A DNA stretch of 33,463 nucleotides from Acidimicrobiales bacterium (GTDB taxonomy: Bacteria > Actinomycetota > Acidimicrobiia > Acidimicrobiales > RAAP-2): the NCBI GenBank assembly GCA_015478655.1, contig JADMIJ010000046.1, positions 1 to 33,463 on the forward strand, read 5' to 3'. Position 1 is the first letter of the stretch. Each line of letters starts with the position of its first letter. Below, one piece after another: positions 26,363 to 33,412 of the stretch. The notes beneath the pieces were generated by a model. The model saw nothing but the letters and a program-made list of their open reading frames with translations. It was not told where the DNA came from and made no database searches. Made by a program: the position numbers and the translations under genes.

Positions 26363-27514
26363 ATGAATCCACCCGGCTTCGGCCTCACCGAGACCCACCG
26401 GCAGTTCCGCGACACGCTCCGCAGGTTCGCCGAGGACCGGATCGCCCCCAACGCCGTGCAGGCCGATCGAGATGCCACCTTCCCCCAGAAGTCCTTTGAC
26501 GCCTGCGTCGAGCTCGAGCTCCCCGCCCTGGGCATCCCCGTCGAGTACGGAGGAGCCGGCGCCGACATGGTGACCCAGGCCATCATGGCCGAAGAGCTGG
26601 CCAGGGTCTGCTCCTCTACCTCCCTCACGCTTCTGATCTCCAAGCTCGGGATGTCGCCGGTGATGAACTGGGGCTCCGAGGACTTGAAGCGCAAGTACCT
26701 GCCACGGGTCGCATCGGGCGAGCGACAGGCCAGCTATTGCCTGTCCGAAGCCGACGCGGGCAGCGACATTGCCGCCATGCGGGCCCGAGCTGTCCGGCAG
26801 GGTGACCACTACCTCCTCTCGGGGACCAAGTACTGGGTCACCAATGCGGGCATCTCGGACACCTACACGGTGTTCGCGGTGACCGACCCGGCCGCCGGTC
26901 GCCGTGGCATCAGCTGCTTTGTGGTCGAGGCGGATTGGGGTGTCGAGGTGGCTCCCCACGAGGACAAGATGGGTCTCCGGGGCAGCCCTACGGCGGCGGT
27001 GACGTTCGACGAGGTGATAGTTCCTGCTTCCAACCTGGTCGGGGAGGAGGGGATGGGAATGACCATCGCCCTGCATGCACTGGACCGGAGCCGGCCGACG
27101 ATCGGTGCCCAGGCGGTGGGGATCGCGCAGGGTGCCATCGACTACGCCGGGGGCTACATGAAAGAGCGTCAGGCATTCGGCAAGGCCATCGCCGACATGC
27201 AGGGTCTGCGATTCATGCTGGCTGAGATGGCCATGCGCACCGAGGCGGCACGCACCCTCATTTACCGCGCCTGTTCCCTGATCGACAGCGACGGCCCCGA
27301 AGGAGAACTCACCATGATCGGTGCGATGGCCAAGTGCTTCGCCTCGGACACCGCCATGGCCGTCACCACCGATGCCGTCCAGTTGCTGGGCGGATACGGA
27401 TTCACCAAGGACTTCCCCGTCGAGCGCTTCATGCGCGACGCCAAGATCACCCAGATCTACGAGGGCACCAACCAGATCCAGCGGGTGGTCATCGCAAAGA
27501 AGCTGCTCGAATAG
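26363..27514 (+). CDS. Acyl-CoA dehydrogenase
   Basis: FAD-dependent enzyme that introduces the alpha-beta double bond into acyl-CoA esters, passing electrons to ETF. 383 aa, the typical length. N-terminal helical domain (LTETHRQFRDTLRRFAEDRIAPNA), the flavin-binding SYCLSEADAGSDIAAMRARA and KYWVTNAGISDTYTVFAV, then MGLRGSPTAAVTFDEVIVPASNLVG and the C-terminal QLLGGYGFTKDFPVERFMRDAKITQIYEGTNQIQ with the catalytic glutamate at position 367 (YEGT). Chain-length specificity (short-chain or branched-chain likely) cannot be fixed from sequence alone. The integrase gene begins 86 bp after its stop, so this 3' end may lie at an integration junction. Confidence 0.93.
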   Translation: MNPPGFGLTETHRQFRDTLRRFAEDRIAPNAVQADRDATFPQKSFDACVELELPALGIPVEYGGAGADMVTQAIMAEELARVCSSTSLTLLISKLGMSPVMNWGSEDLKRKYLPRVASGERQASYCLSEADAGSDIAAMRARAVRQGDHYLLSGTKYWVTNAGISDTYTVFAVTDPAAGRRGISCFVVEADWGVEVAPHEDKMGLRGSPTAAVTFDEVIVPASNLVGEEGMGMTIALHALDRSRPTIGAQAVGIAQGAIDYAGGYMKERQAFGKAIADMQGLRFMLAEMAMRTEAARTLIYRACSLIDSDGPEGELTMIGAMAKCFASDTAMAVTTDAVQLLGGYGFTKDFPVERFMRDAKITQIYEGTNQIQRVVIAKKLLE

Positions 27515-27587
27515 GGTTTCTGGCTTCGCTGGTCGGGGCCTCGAAGGCCAGTTTGGGCCTCGCATCCCTACTTTATCCCTACTGGGC

Positions 27588-27593
27588 TACGCT
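27588..27593 (+). promoter_or_regulatory. -10 box (TACGCT) of the integrase gene
   Basis: TACGCT stands 7 bases before the GTG at 27601. The same spacing as at several other genes here supports that GTG as the start of the integrase reading frame. A tandem TCCCTACT repeat lies just upstream (about 27565-27583). Confidence 0.4.
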
Positions 27594-27600
27594 TGGGCCC

Positions 27601-28769
27601 GTGGCCACCATCCGAGAGAGGTCCCCGGGAGTCTGGGAAGTGAGGGCGTTCACCGGCAGTGATGGCCAGGGTCGCCCCACCCAGGTGAGCCGGACCGTCC
27701 GGGGCGGGAAGCGCGAGGCGGAACGGGTGGCTGCCGAACTGACTCTGCGTCGGGGGAGCGAGGCCGGCAAGGTCACCGTGTCGGAGCTGCTCGACCTTTG
27801 GATGGAGCAGCACACGCCCTCCTGGTCGCCGTCGACTTTCGAGAACCACAAGAGCGGGTAGCCCAGGTGAAGGCCGATCCCATCGCCAAGGTCCGCCTGG
27901 CCAAGCTGTCGGCGGTGGACGTGGACCGCTGGCACGCCCGACTGGCCCGGAACGGATCCGGCGACGGGTCGATCCGCAACCAGCACCAGGTACTCCGGGC
28001 CGCCGTGACCCAGGCAGTCCGGTGGGGCTGGGTCATGACCAACGTGGTCGCCGTGGCCCAACTGGGCAAACGGAAGCAGGTACCACGGGGAGCGCTCGGC
28101 GAAGATGAGGTCCGGAGAGTCCTTGCCGCATCTGAGGAGCTGGCCGTCGCGCTGGAGGTCGAGCCGGCCGCACCGATCGCGCTCCGCCTGGCCGCCATCA
28201 CCGGGGCCCGTCGGTCGGAGCTGGCGGCGCTGCGATGGGTGGACCTGGACGGCGACCGACTGACCATCGACTCCAGTGTGGCCATCATTCGCCATGGAAC
28301 GCCTGAGGAGCGGAAGATCCCGACCCTGCGGGACGATCCGACCAAGACAGCCAACCGCAGGACAGTCACGCTGGATGCGACCACAGCCGAGGCGTTGCAG
28401 CGATTGAAGCGGCACCAACACAACCTCGGACCCTGGATCCTGAACGTGGGGGACCGGCCGGTGAATCCGGAGCGGATCGGGGCGTGGTGGCGCCGCGCTC
28501 GGGACCGGGCCGGTGTGGACGGTCGGTGGCGGCTCCACGATCTTCGGCACTGGTCGGCGACGATGTCGATCTCCCGGGGGCATGACATCCGGACCGTGGC
28601 CAACCGTCTCGGCCATGCCAATCCGGCCATGACGCTCCGGGTGTACGCCCATGCCGTCGAGTCCGCTGACCGTCCGGTGGCCGCCATGCTGGGCAACATC
28701 CTGGACGAGGCGGAGCCGACGGATGCCCCCATTCTGGCCATCATCGAGCCTGCCGGACCGGCCACGTAG
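27601..28769 (+). pseudogene. Tyrosine recombinase/integrase, one-base frameshift
   Basis: Phage-type site-specific integrase. The first 86 codons from the GTG at 27601 give the N-terminal arm-binding and start of the SAM-like core-binding domain (ATIRERSPGVWEVRAFTGSD... VSELLDLWMEQHTPSWSPSTFENHKS) and then hit TAG at 27859-27861. The rest continues in another frame: ERVAQVKADP..., VDRWHARLARNGS, then the catalytic domain with ITGARRSELAALRW (Arg), RLHDLRHWSAT (HxxR) and LGHANPAMTLRVYAH (His/Tyr nucleophile). Restoring one C near 27855 (AGCGGG to AGCCGGG) joins the two as HKSRVAQV. So either the gene is dead, or the base was lost in sequencing/assembly. An ATG at 27798 could still yield the catalytic part alone. 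Otherwise full length, about 390 aa. Confidence 0.85.
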
Positions 28770-28797
28770 GCCCACTCGGCCCCTATGCCCGCCGTTG

Positions 28798-28968
28798 TCA
28801 GTGGATCGGGGTGCCCAGCAGCTCTTCCATGGCCACTCTCGGGATCACGATGCGCCGCCCCAGTCTGATGGCGGGCAGTTCACCCCTGGCCACGAGCTCG
28901 TAGGCGAGCCCTCGTGAGATGTTCAGCAGGTACGCCACCTCGTCGACCGTTAGGACGAGTCGGTCGTT
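28798..28968 (-). CDS. Excisionase-like HTH protein, start not identified
   Basis: Reads NDRLVLTVDEVAYLLNISRGLAY..., then RGELPAIRLGRRIVIPRVAMEELLGTPIH, a typical MerR/HTH_17-type DNA-binding domain of the excisionase family found beside integrases. The frame is open for about 120 codons upstream (to 29157) but contains no ATG, GTG or TTG before the domain; the only in-frame GTG (28936-28938) lies inside the first helix. A GAAGGAG purine stretch precedes by about 20 bases. Either a rare start codon is used or the 5' end is damaged. It is convergent with the integrase (28-bp gap); xis genes more often lie upstream of int on the same strand. Confidence 0.6.
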   Translation of the reverse strand, partial: NDRLVLTVDEVAYLLNISRGLAYELVARGELPAIRLGRRIVIPRVAMEELLGTPIH

Positions 28969-29153
28969 AGTTGAGGAGGCTCTCTCCTTCTGATTGCCCT
29001 CCTCGGCCCGTGGCGCAGTACCGAGGGGCGGCTCCTCGACCTTCCGGACGAGCGAGGGTGCTGCTGGTCTGCGGGTTGATGAATGGTGGTATGGCGGTGT
29101 TGTCTCATGTCGGGCTCCGTTCAGTTGGTGTGATCTCGTCCATCGTCCACACC

Positions 29154-29295
29154 AACGTCACCCTCAACGTCACCCTCAACGTCACCCTCCGATATCTCGC
29201 CAGCAGCACTAACGTCACCCTCAAGCTCCAGCGGTCTGACGGCAATGTCACCCTCCCAGCTCAGAGTCCTGTCGGTGTCACCGAGGAGGCGTCAC
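29154..29295 (+). repeat. Left array of AACGTCAC sites
   Basis: Core octamers AACGTCAC, usually followed by CCTC, start at 29154, 29166, 29178 and 29211, with AATGTCAC at 29244 and degenerate copies GGTGTCAC (29274) and GGCGTCAC (29288). Intervals are 12, 12, 33, 33 and 30 bp. All are on the plus strand. The first three form a perfect 12-bp tandem. Near-helical spacing suggests a protein-binding array more than a coding or slippage repeat. Confidence 0.8.
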
Positions 29296-29324
29296 GGGCC
29301 ATGTGGCCATCGTCTGAGCCCACA

Positions 29325-29365
29325 TACAGCACTCCCCCCGGCATCGAGCCGGGGGGAGTGCTGTA
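29325..29365. other. Perfect 18-bp hairpin
   Basis: TACAGCACTCCCCCCGGC (29325-29342), loop ATCGA, and the exact reverse complement (29348-29365). It is the strongest inverted repeat in the window. There is no T-run on either side, so it is not a standard intrinsic terminator. Confidence 0.75.
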
Positions 29366-29383
29366 CCCCGACCCGGTTCGGCG

Positions 29384-29420
29384 GGCCACCGGACGGGGGC
29401 GCACGTCCGCCCGTGTGGCC
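29384..29420. other. Hairpin with bulge
   Basis: GGCCACCGGACG (29384-29395), loop GGGGCGCA, CGTCCG (29404-29409), 5-nt bulge, GTGGCC (29415-29420). Two stacked 6-bp stems, all Watson-Crick. Confidence 0.5.
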
Positions 29421-29467
29421 ACTCACGACGGTTCCGGGAGCTCACATCGTTCCGGGGATCGAGTGGA

Positions 29468-29503
29468 GGCGCTCAGGCGGGCATCGAGCCCGCCGTGGGC
29501 GCC
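29468..29503. other. Hairpin with ATCGA loop
   Basis: GGCGGGC (29476-29482), loop ATCGA, GCCCGCC (29488-29494), extended by an outer 5-bp stem GGCGC/GCGCC (29468-29472 with 29499-29503) across an internal loop. The loop equals that of the hairpin at 29325-29365. Confidence 0.5.
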
Positions 29504-29573
29504 TGGGTGACTCTGCGGATCTGCTTCGCCGGAGGGGATCATCCATGTCCACACACCTGCATCATCGGACGCG

Positions 29574-29696
29574 AACGTCACCCCCTCACGAGACTCGATT
29601 TCGCGCGGTGGCAGAGTCCGCCCGAAGGCGTCGGACTCGTGAGTGCAACTGTGTGGACATTGAATGTCCCGATCAGGCGGAGCCGAGGGTGACGTT
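29574..29696. repeat. Inner inverted pair of AACGTCAC sites
   Basis: AACGTCAC on the plus strand at 29574-29581 and GTGACGTT (minus-strand orientation) at 29689-29696. Between them CTCACGAG (29585-29592) pairs with CTCGTGAG (29636-29643), giving an 8-bp stem around 43 nt. The switch from plus- to minus-oriented sites occurs here, so this is the dyad centre of the whole arrangement. Confidence 0.6.
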
Positions 29697-29711
29697 CTCA
29701 TCGGCGACCAC

Positions 29712-29730
29712 GGCGGGCTCAATGCCCGCC
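29712..29730. other. Hairpin with the same stem as 29476-29494
   Basis: GGCGGGC (29712-29718), loop TCAAT, GCCCGCC (29724-29730). Stem identical to the hairpin at 29476-29494, different loop. Confidence 0.5.
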
Positions 29731-29848
29731 ATGGCGCCGCTTCGTGAGGGAAGCCGATGTGACAGAGGAGATCAGTTCATGCGCGAGCGCTCCACAGGTG
29801 GCCACCAGAGCTTTGCCTTCGGGTCCTTGGGGCAGCGGTTCGCCAACG

Positions 29849-29865
29849 CCGGCCAGAATGGCCGG
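29849..29865. other. Short hairpin, 6-bp stem, 5-nt loop
   Basis: CCGGCC, loop AGAAT, GGCCGG. Together with the previous hairpins it makes several with 5-nt loops within about 540 bp. No convincing gene covers this stretch; frames on both strands are low in protein-like features. Confidence 0.4.
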
Positions 29866-30135
29866 AGAGGCGACGGCGGACCGGTGCCCGGCCCCGTGGG
29901 GGCCAACTCCGGCAATGGGGCCCTTGCAATCGTGTTCGGCCGCCTCCGGTGGAGTTCGTGGGCCTGAGGCAATGAGCCATCCAGCCGTCGCCTGCTGGCT
30001 TCCCAGCGGCGGAGGCGGACCCAAGGCTACGAGAAGCCCAGAACCGGGATCAGATCTGGGGGTAATGGCACAGGACCGGGGACTGTCGCTCCCGTGGGAA
30101 CCTTGGACGGCCGATATTCCGAGGCGGTCGTGAGG

Positions 30136-30295
30136 GTGACGTTCGGGGTGACGTTGCATGAGTGGCGATGGTCGTGAGGGTGACGTTCGTCCCACACCCA
30201 CAGAGGTGAGGGTGACGTTGGAGGCGTCGTGACGGTCATGAAGGTGACGTTCGTCCCATCCCGACACGGGCCAGGGTGACGTTCGGGGTGACTGT
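30136..30295 (-). repeat. Right array of GTGACGTT sites
   Basis: GTGACGTT octamers, mostly within GAGGGTGACGTT, start at 30136, 30148, 30180, 30212, 30244 and 30276, with a degenerate GTGACTGT at 30288. Intervals are 12, 32, 32, 32, 32 and 12 bp. All are opposite in orientation to the left array. Two units share GTGACGTTCGTCCCA beyond the core. Such exact periodicity with otherwise differing spacer sequence points to selected binding sites. Confidence 0.8.
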
Positions 30296-30396
30296 GAACC
30301 GCTGTCGGAACAGCTCGCCGGAGCACCAAAGTCGCCGCATTGGCCCCGTGTGTCCCAATAACGCGATTGGCCGGCGGAAGTGCCCCCGACCGGCAC

Positions 30397-31146
30397 TTAT
30401 GGGATGCCTTCGCTTCTCAGGCCGCCTTCGTCAGCCAACGCCATTTCTGCTCTGGCGATCGGACTCTCCGGCCTGAACCCTTTCCATGCGCAGTAGATGC
30501 CGAGGAATGCTTCCCACACGATTTCCGGGAGTGCGAGCAGGGAAGAAGGTCCGGAACCGTTCTTGTAGACACCAAATAGGGTCAGCACGAAAGAAAGAAT
30601 GAGTAAGGAGCCACCGACGAGGCCAACGATTGCCATGCGAGGCGGCACGAGTGCCGATCTGTACATGAGGTAGCCCAGCATCAAGCCGTTCCCGATTCCC
30701 GCAACGAGTCCGGGCCCCCACTGGAAGGCCCATTCGTAGGTGTTCACCAGCGAACTGCCGGAAGCACCGATTGCGGTGGCGTGAACGCCGGTAGCTGAGG
30801 TCAGCGAGTTCGCCACGCCGACGACCGAGATGATGCTCATGAGGCCGATCGCGGCAAATACCGACTCCATGATGCGGGCGGTGACGTAACCGAGCGAAAC
30901 GGTTTCGCTCTGCCGCCTGACGAGCGGGTAGATCACCACTGCGGTCGCGATCTGCGTGAAGATGAGACCGAACTCCAGAATGGCCCCAACCTTCAGGCTG
31001 GTGTTGGAGGTCGCCCCGGGGATGAAATGCATGTCGGTCCAGCTCGCTCCAGTGCCATGCACGAAGAGAATCCGAGCTGGGATGCTGGTAATGAACGTGC
31101 CGATGAAGAACCAGCCGAAGATCCGCCCTGTCCGCTTAACATCCAT
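30397..31146 (-). CDS. DUF4386 family membrane protein
   Basis: 249 aa, about six membrane segments: GRIFGWFFIGTFITSIPARILF, LKVGAILEFGLIFTQIATAVVIYPLV, ARIMESVFAAIGLMSIISVVGVAN, FQWGPGLVAGIGNGLMLGYLMY, MAIVGLVGGSLLILSFVLTLFGVY and LLALPEIVWEAFLGIYCAW. The conserved glutamate in RIMESVF and the final WEAFLGIYC segment fit DUF4386, a family of unknown function. A GGGAGGA ribosome site precedes the ATG. It lies just beyond the right array. Codon and base usage are somewhat less GC-rich than in the core genes, in keeping with accessory DNA. Confidence 0.8.
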   Translation of the reverse strand: MDVKRTGRIFGWFFIGTFITSIPARILFVHGTGASWTDMHFIPGATSNTSLKVGAILEFGLIFTQIATAVVIYPLVRRQSETVSLGYVTARIMESVFAAIGLMSIISVVGVANSLTSATGVHATAIGASGSSLVNTYEWAFQWGPGLVAGIGNGLMLGYLMYRSALVPPRMAIVGLVGGSLLILSFVLTLFGVYKNGSGPSSLLALPEIVWEAFLGIYCAWKGFRPESPIARAEMALADEGGLRSEGIP

Positions 31147-31213
31147 TGAGTCCTCCCAGTCCGCTGAGCGTTTAATTTAGTCGTAGCCGCCCGCCCCGAC
31201 ACGGTTCGGGCGA

Positions 31214-32215
31214 TCAGTGCAGGGCCGGCTCCAGGTGCTCCGTCTCCGACAGATCCGCCGCCGGAGGGGCCGTTCCCCGGGAGGCGGCCCGCTCGATCCA
31301 GATGTCGAGCACGAGCAGGCTGAGGTTCGACACGACCGCCGCACCGATGATCGTCGTGATCAACGCTATGAGCCCGTTGGTCACGTGGAAACCGAGTGCG
31401 GCTCCGACAACCGCACCGACAGCCGCGGCAATCATGCCCTTGGCCCGCATCGCCTTCGGCGTGTCGGTGCAGACCCAGCCGGCGTAGACCCCGAGCCAGA
31501 TCGGCACCGCGACCGAGACCACTGACAGCAGCTGGTCGGGGAGCGCCCGGCTCGGCCAGAACCGCAGTACCAACAGTTCGCCGAGGAACCATCCGCCGAG
31601 TCCGAACACGATCGGACCGGCCGAACGGATCCATGCGCCCGTCTTGCGGCCGGTACCGCCTCGGCGGCGGATCCGGATCGCCAACACCACGAGCCAGATC
31701 ACTGCCAACAAGGCGAAGCCGATCATAAACCCAAGGATGTCCTTGGCAATCGCTGCCTGTGATTGTGGCGTGGCGAAGCTGACAACGTTCGGGGTGTAGC
31801 GGGACGTGTCGACCTGGCCGGTGGCGTAGAACGTGGTCAGTAACTGCGTGCTGGCGCTCGGCTCGTAGGCGTCGAAGTCGTCCACGTGCCCGAGCCCGGG
31901 CAGGATGACCTGATGCCCGTTGGAAAGGTGCGGCAGCAGCTCCTTCGTGGCGTTCTGGGCCGGTGTCTGGAAGTCGAGCGTCCCGCCGATGAGCAGCGTC
32001 GGGACGCTCGAGTTCTGCACGCTGGTGTACTGGTTCTCACCCGGGTTGGCCGGCCAGGCGTGAGCCATGCCTCCCGCCCCCCACAAGAACTCCCCGAGGG
32101 GATTGCCGATGATCGAGCCCCGGTCCGCGCCGGAGCTGAAGTAGCGCTCGACGGGCTGCGCGTCGGCCATCCCGATGCTTGCAAACTCGCCCCAGGTGAA
32201 CGACTGGGGGAGGAC
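31214..32215 (-). pseudogene. Alpha/beta hydrolase (TAP-like) with membrane tail, N-terminus lost
   Basis: The kept part starts at about WLVLPQSFTWGEFASIG and includes the C-terminal half of a TAP-like alpha/beta hydrolase: VPTLLIGGTLDFQTPAQNAT (acid residue region) and GHQVILPGLGHVDDF (catalytic His). The nucleophile-elbow half is missing. A hydrophobic C-terminal domain with about five membrane segments follows (FMIGFALLAVIWLVVLAIRI, PIVFGLGGWFLGELLVL, LLSVVSVAVPIWLGVYAGWV and others). At about 32215-32230 the sequence switches to an IS110 transposase in another frame. The open frame runs on without a stop to 32578, so a 454-aa chimera is formally possible, but its first about 120 residues are an out-of-frame reading of the transposase. 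Confidence 0.7.
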
Positions 32216-32790
32216 GAGCCAACCGGTGGCGGATGGTCTCGGCCGGGGAGGACGGCTCGAACACTCCGAGCAGCCCGTCGGCGTCCGAAGCGTTGAGTTC
32301 CTTGGAGATTCCCCCTGCAGCCAGCGAGGCGATGTGCGCATGCAGTCGGCACACCAGCTTGGTGCGCAGGCTCCCGATGTCCTCGTTGCGCTTGGCCAGC
32401 AGACGCAATACATCGGCATGATCAGCCGACTGCACTGACCGGAGCCCCGGGGACCTGAGGGCAGCAATGGCCACCGACCGGGCGTCGTTGGGATCGTTCT
32501 TGTCCGACTTCCCCGTCCCGAGCACCCGCACCCTCGAGGCCAGAGTGGCAGGCACGTCGAGCACCTGCTCACCGGCATCGACGAGCTGTTGGGCCAGCAA
32601 ATAGCCGAGACCCCGGGCGGACTCGATGGCCCACGTTCGCTTTCGGAACGGCTCGGCCCACCCCAACAACTGGCCAGTTTGGTGTTTTGTTGCCCGGGAC
32701 GGTGACGGTGGCGAGCTCGGCCTCGTCACAGCCGATGGCCACCGCAGTGTGGGTGGCTTTGTGTGGATCGATGCCGATGATGACGTTCAT
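32216..32790 (-). pseudogene. IS110-family transposase, frameshifted and C-terminally truncated
   Basis: Begins MNVIIGIDPHKATHTAVAI (first Asp of the DEDD RuvC-like site), continues in a second frame with RATKHQTGQLLGWAEPFRKRTWAIESARGLGYLLAQ (Glu) and GKSDKNDPNDARSVAIAAL (the Asp-Asp part). This is the N-terminal half of an IS110 recombinase. Removing one C from the CCCGGG run at about 32693-32698 joins the frames as TVRATKHQ. The match stops at about SSPAETIRHRLA, so the C-terminal serine-recombinase-like (Tnp_20) half is gone and hydrolase sequence follows. Deletion between an IS110 insertion and the host gene would explain the join. Not functional. Confidence 0.8.
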
Positions 32791-33042
32791 GAGTACCTCC
32801 TGGTTCGTCGTTTAGGAACCGCCAGGGCACTCCTGATTCAGATCGTGGTGCACGTTCCTCTTTCGAGCCACTCGGCGGCGAGGACCCGGTGGGGAGCTCT
32901 TCGTTCGTGAACCAGACGGCATCAGCCGCCGGCAGGCACTTCGGGAGCAACCCCCCAGGTCCCCTGAACGCTACGAATCGGCAGCAGCGTCTGCCATAAG
33001 TCTCAATCAGGCACATCAGGGATTGCAGAGCCGTTCCACATC
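32791..33042 (-). other. IS110 upstream non-coding end (possible remnant)
   Basis: 250 bp before the transposase start with no gene I can support; a minus-strand frame here is a shadow. In IS110-type elements the region upstream of the recombinase holds the left end and the bridge RNA that pairs with target and donor. Some of this stretch may be such a remnant, but I cannot mark its outer boundary or its loops by eye. Confidence 0.3.
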
Positions 33043-33048
33043 TAGGCT
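33043..33048 (+). promoter_or_regulatory. -10 box (TAGGCT) of the last gene
   Basis: TAGGCT lies 7 bases before the ATG at 33056, again the leaderless spacing; it supports this ATG over the one at 33023. Confidence 0.4.
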
Positions 33049-33055
33049 TGCGGTC

Positions 33056-33412
33056 ATGGAAGATAGGGGCGAGGAAGCCTTCAAGGAGCAGCTTCGGACG
33101 ATTGCCGAGGCAACGGCCAAGGCACAGCACTACCTGGACCGGACCGCTCCGAAGTCGCCGGAGCACTCGACCCTACCCAGAGCTCACTGGCGTGAGACTG
33201 GCACCCAGTGGTTGGTTGCCCAACCAGGTCAACCACGCTGTGGGGCCAAGGCGATTGAACAAGTCGAAACTACGTTTCCGTACAGCCCGTCCCTCGTTCT
33301 CAGGAATCCCGAAACCTGTATTCGACCTCGTGGCCATGATGGCGAGCACGCTTCAGAGATAGTCCATCACCAGTATCGACACTCACGCTGGAAGGCTTTG
33401 GCCTGGGACTAG
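33056..33412 (+). CDS. Hypothetical protein, 118 aa
   Basis: Start taken at 33056 because of the TAGGCT box upstream; an in-frame ATG at 33023 would add 11 residues. The N-terminus is an acidic amphipathic helix (MEDRGEEAFKEQLRTIAEATAKAQHYLDR). The second half has two cysteines in similar settings, QPRCGAKAIEQ and PETCIRPRGHDGEHASEI, followed by histidines; the pattern CxRPxGHDGEH is seen in small actinobacterial proteins that may bind metal. No known function. It lies beyond the IS110 remnant and faces away from it. Confidence 0.55.
   Translation: MEDRGEEAFKEQLRTIAEATAKAQHYLDRTAPKSPEHSTLPRAHWRETGTQWLVAQPGQPRCGAKAIEQVETTFPYSPSLVLRNPETCIRPRGHDGEHASEIVHHQYRHSRWKALAWD

Noticed and set aside
27601-28769. 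Programmed -1 frameshift in the integrase
   Set aside because: No slippery heptamer at the junction (CAAGAGCGGG) and integrases are not known to use one; a lost base is simpler.
29325-29365. Intrinsic terminator
   Set aside because: Very strong stem, but neither side has a T-run and no gene ends here on either strand.
30136-30295. CRISPR array, suggested by a 32-bp period with constant and variable parts
   Set aside because: The constant part is only about 8-14 bp, the intervals alternate with 12 bp, spacers are about 20 bp and partly similar, and no cas gene is present. A protein-binding array explains it better.
29719-30396. 225-codon minus-strand frame and overlapping plus-strand frames (28971-29510, 29245-29967)
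   Set aside because: They run through the repeat arrays and hairpins, have no recognisable domain and no convincing start signals.
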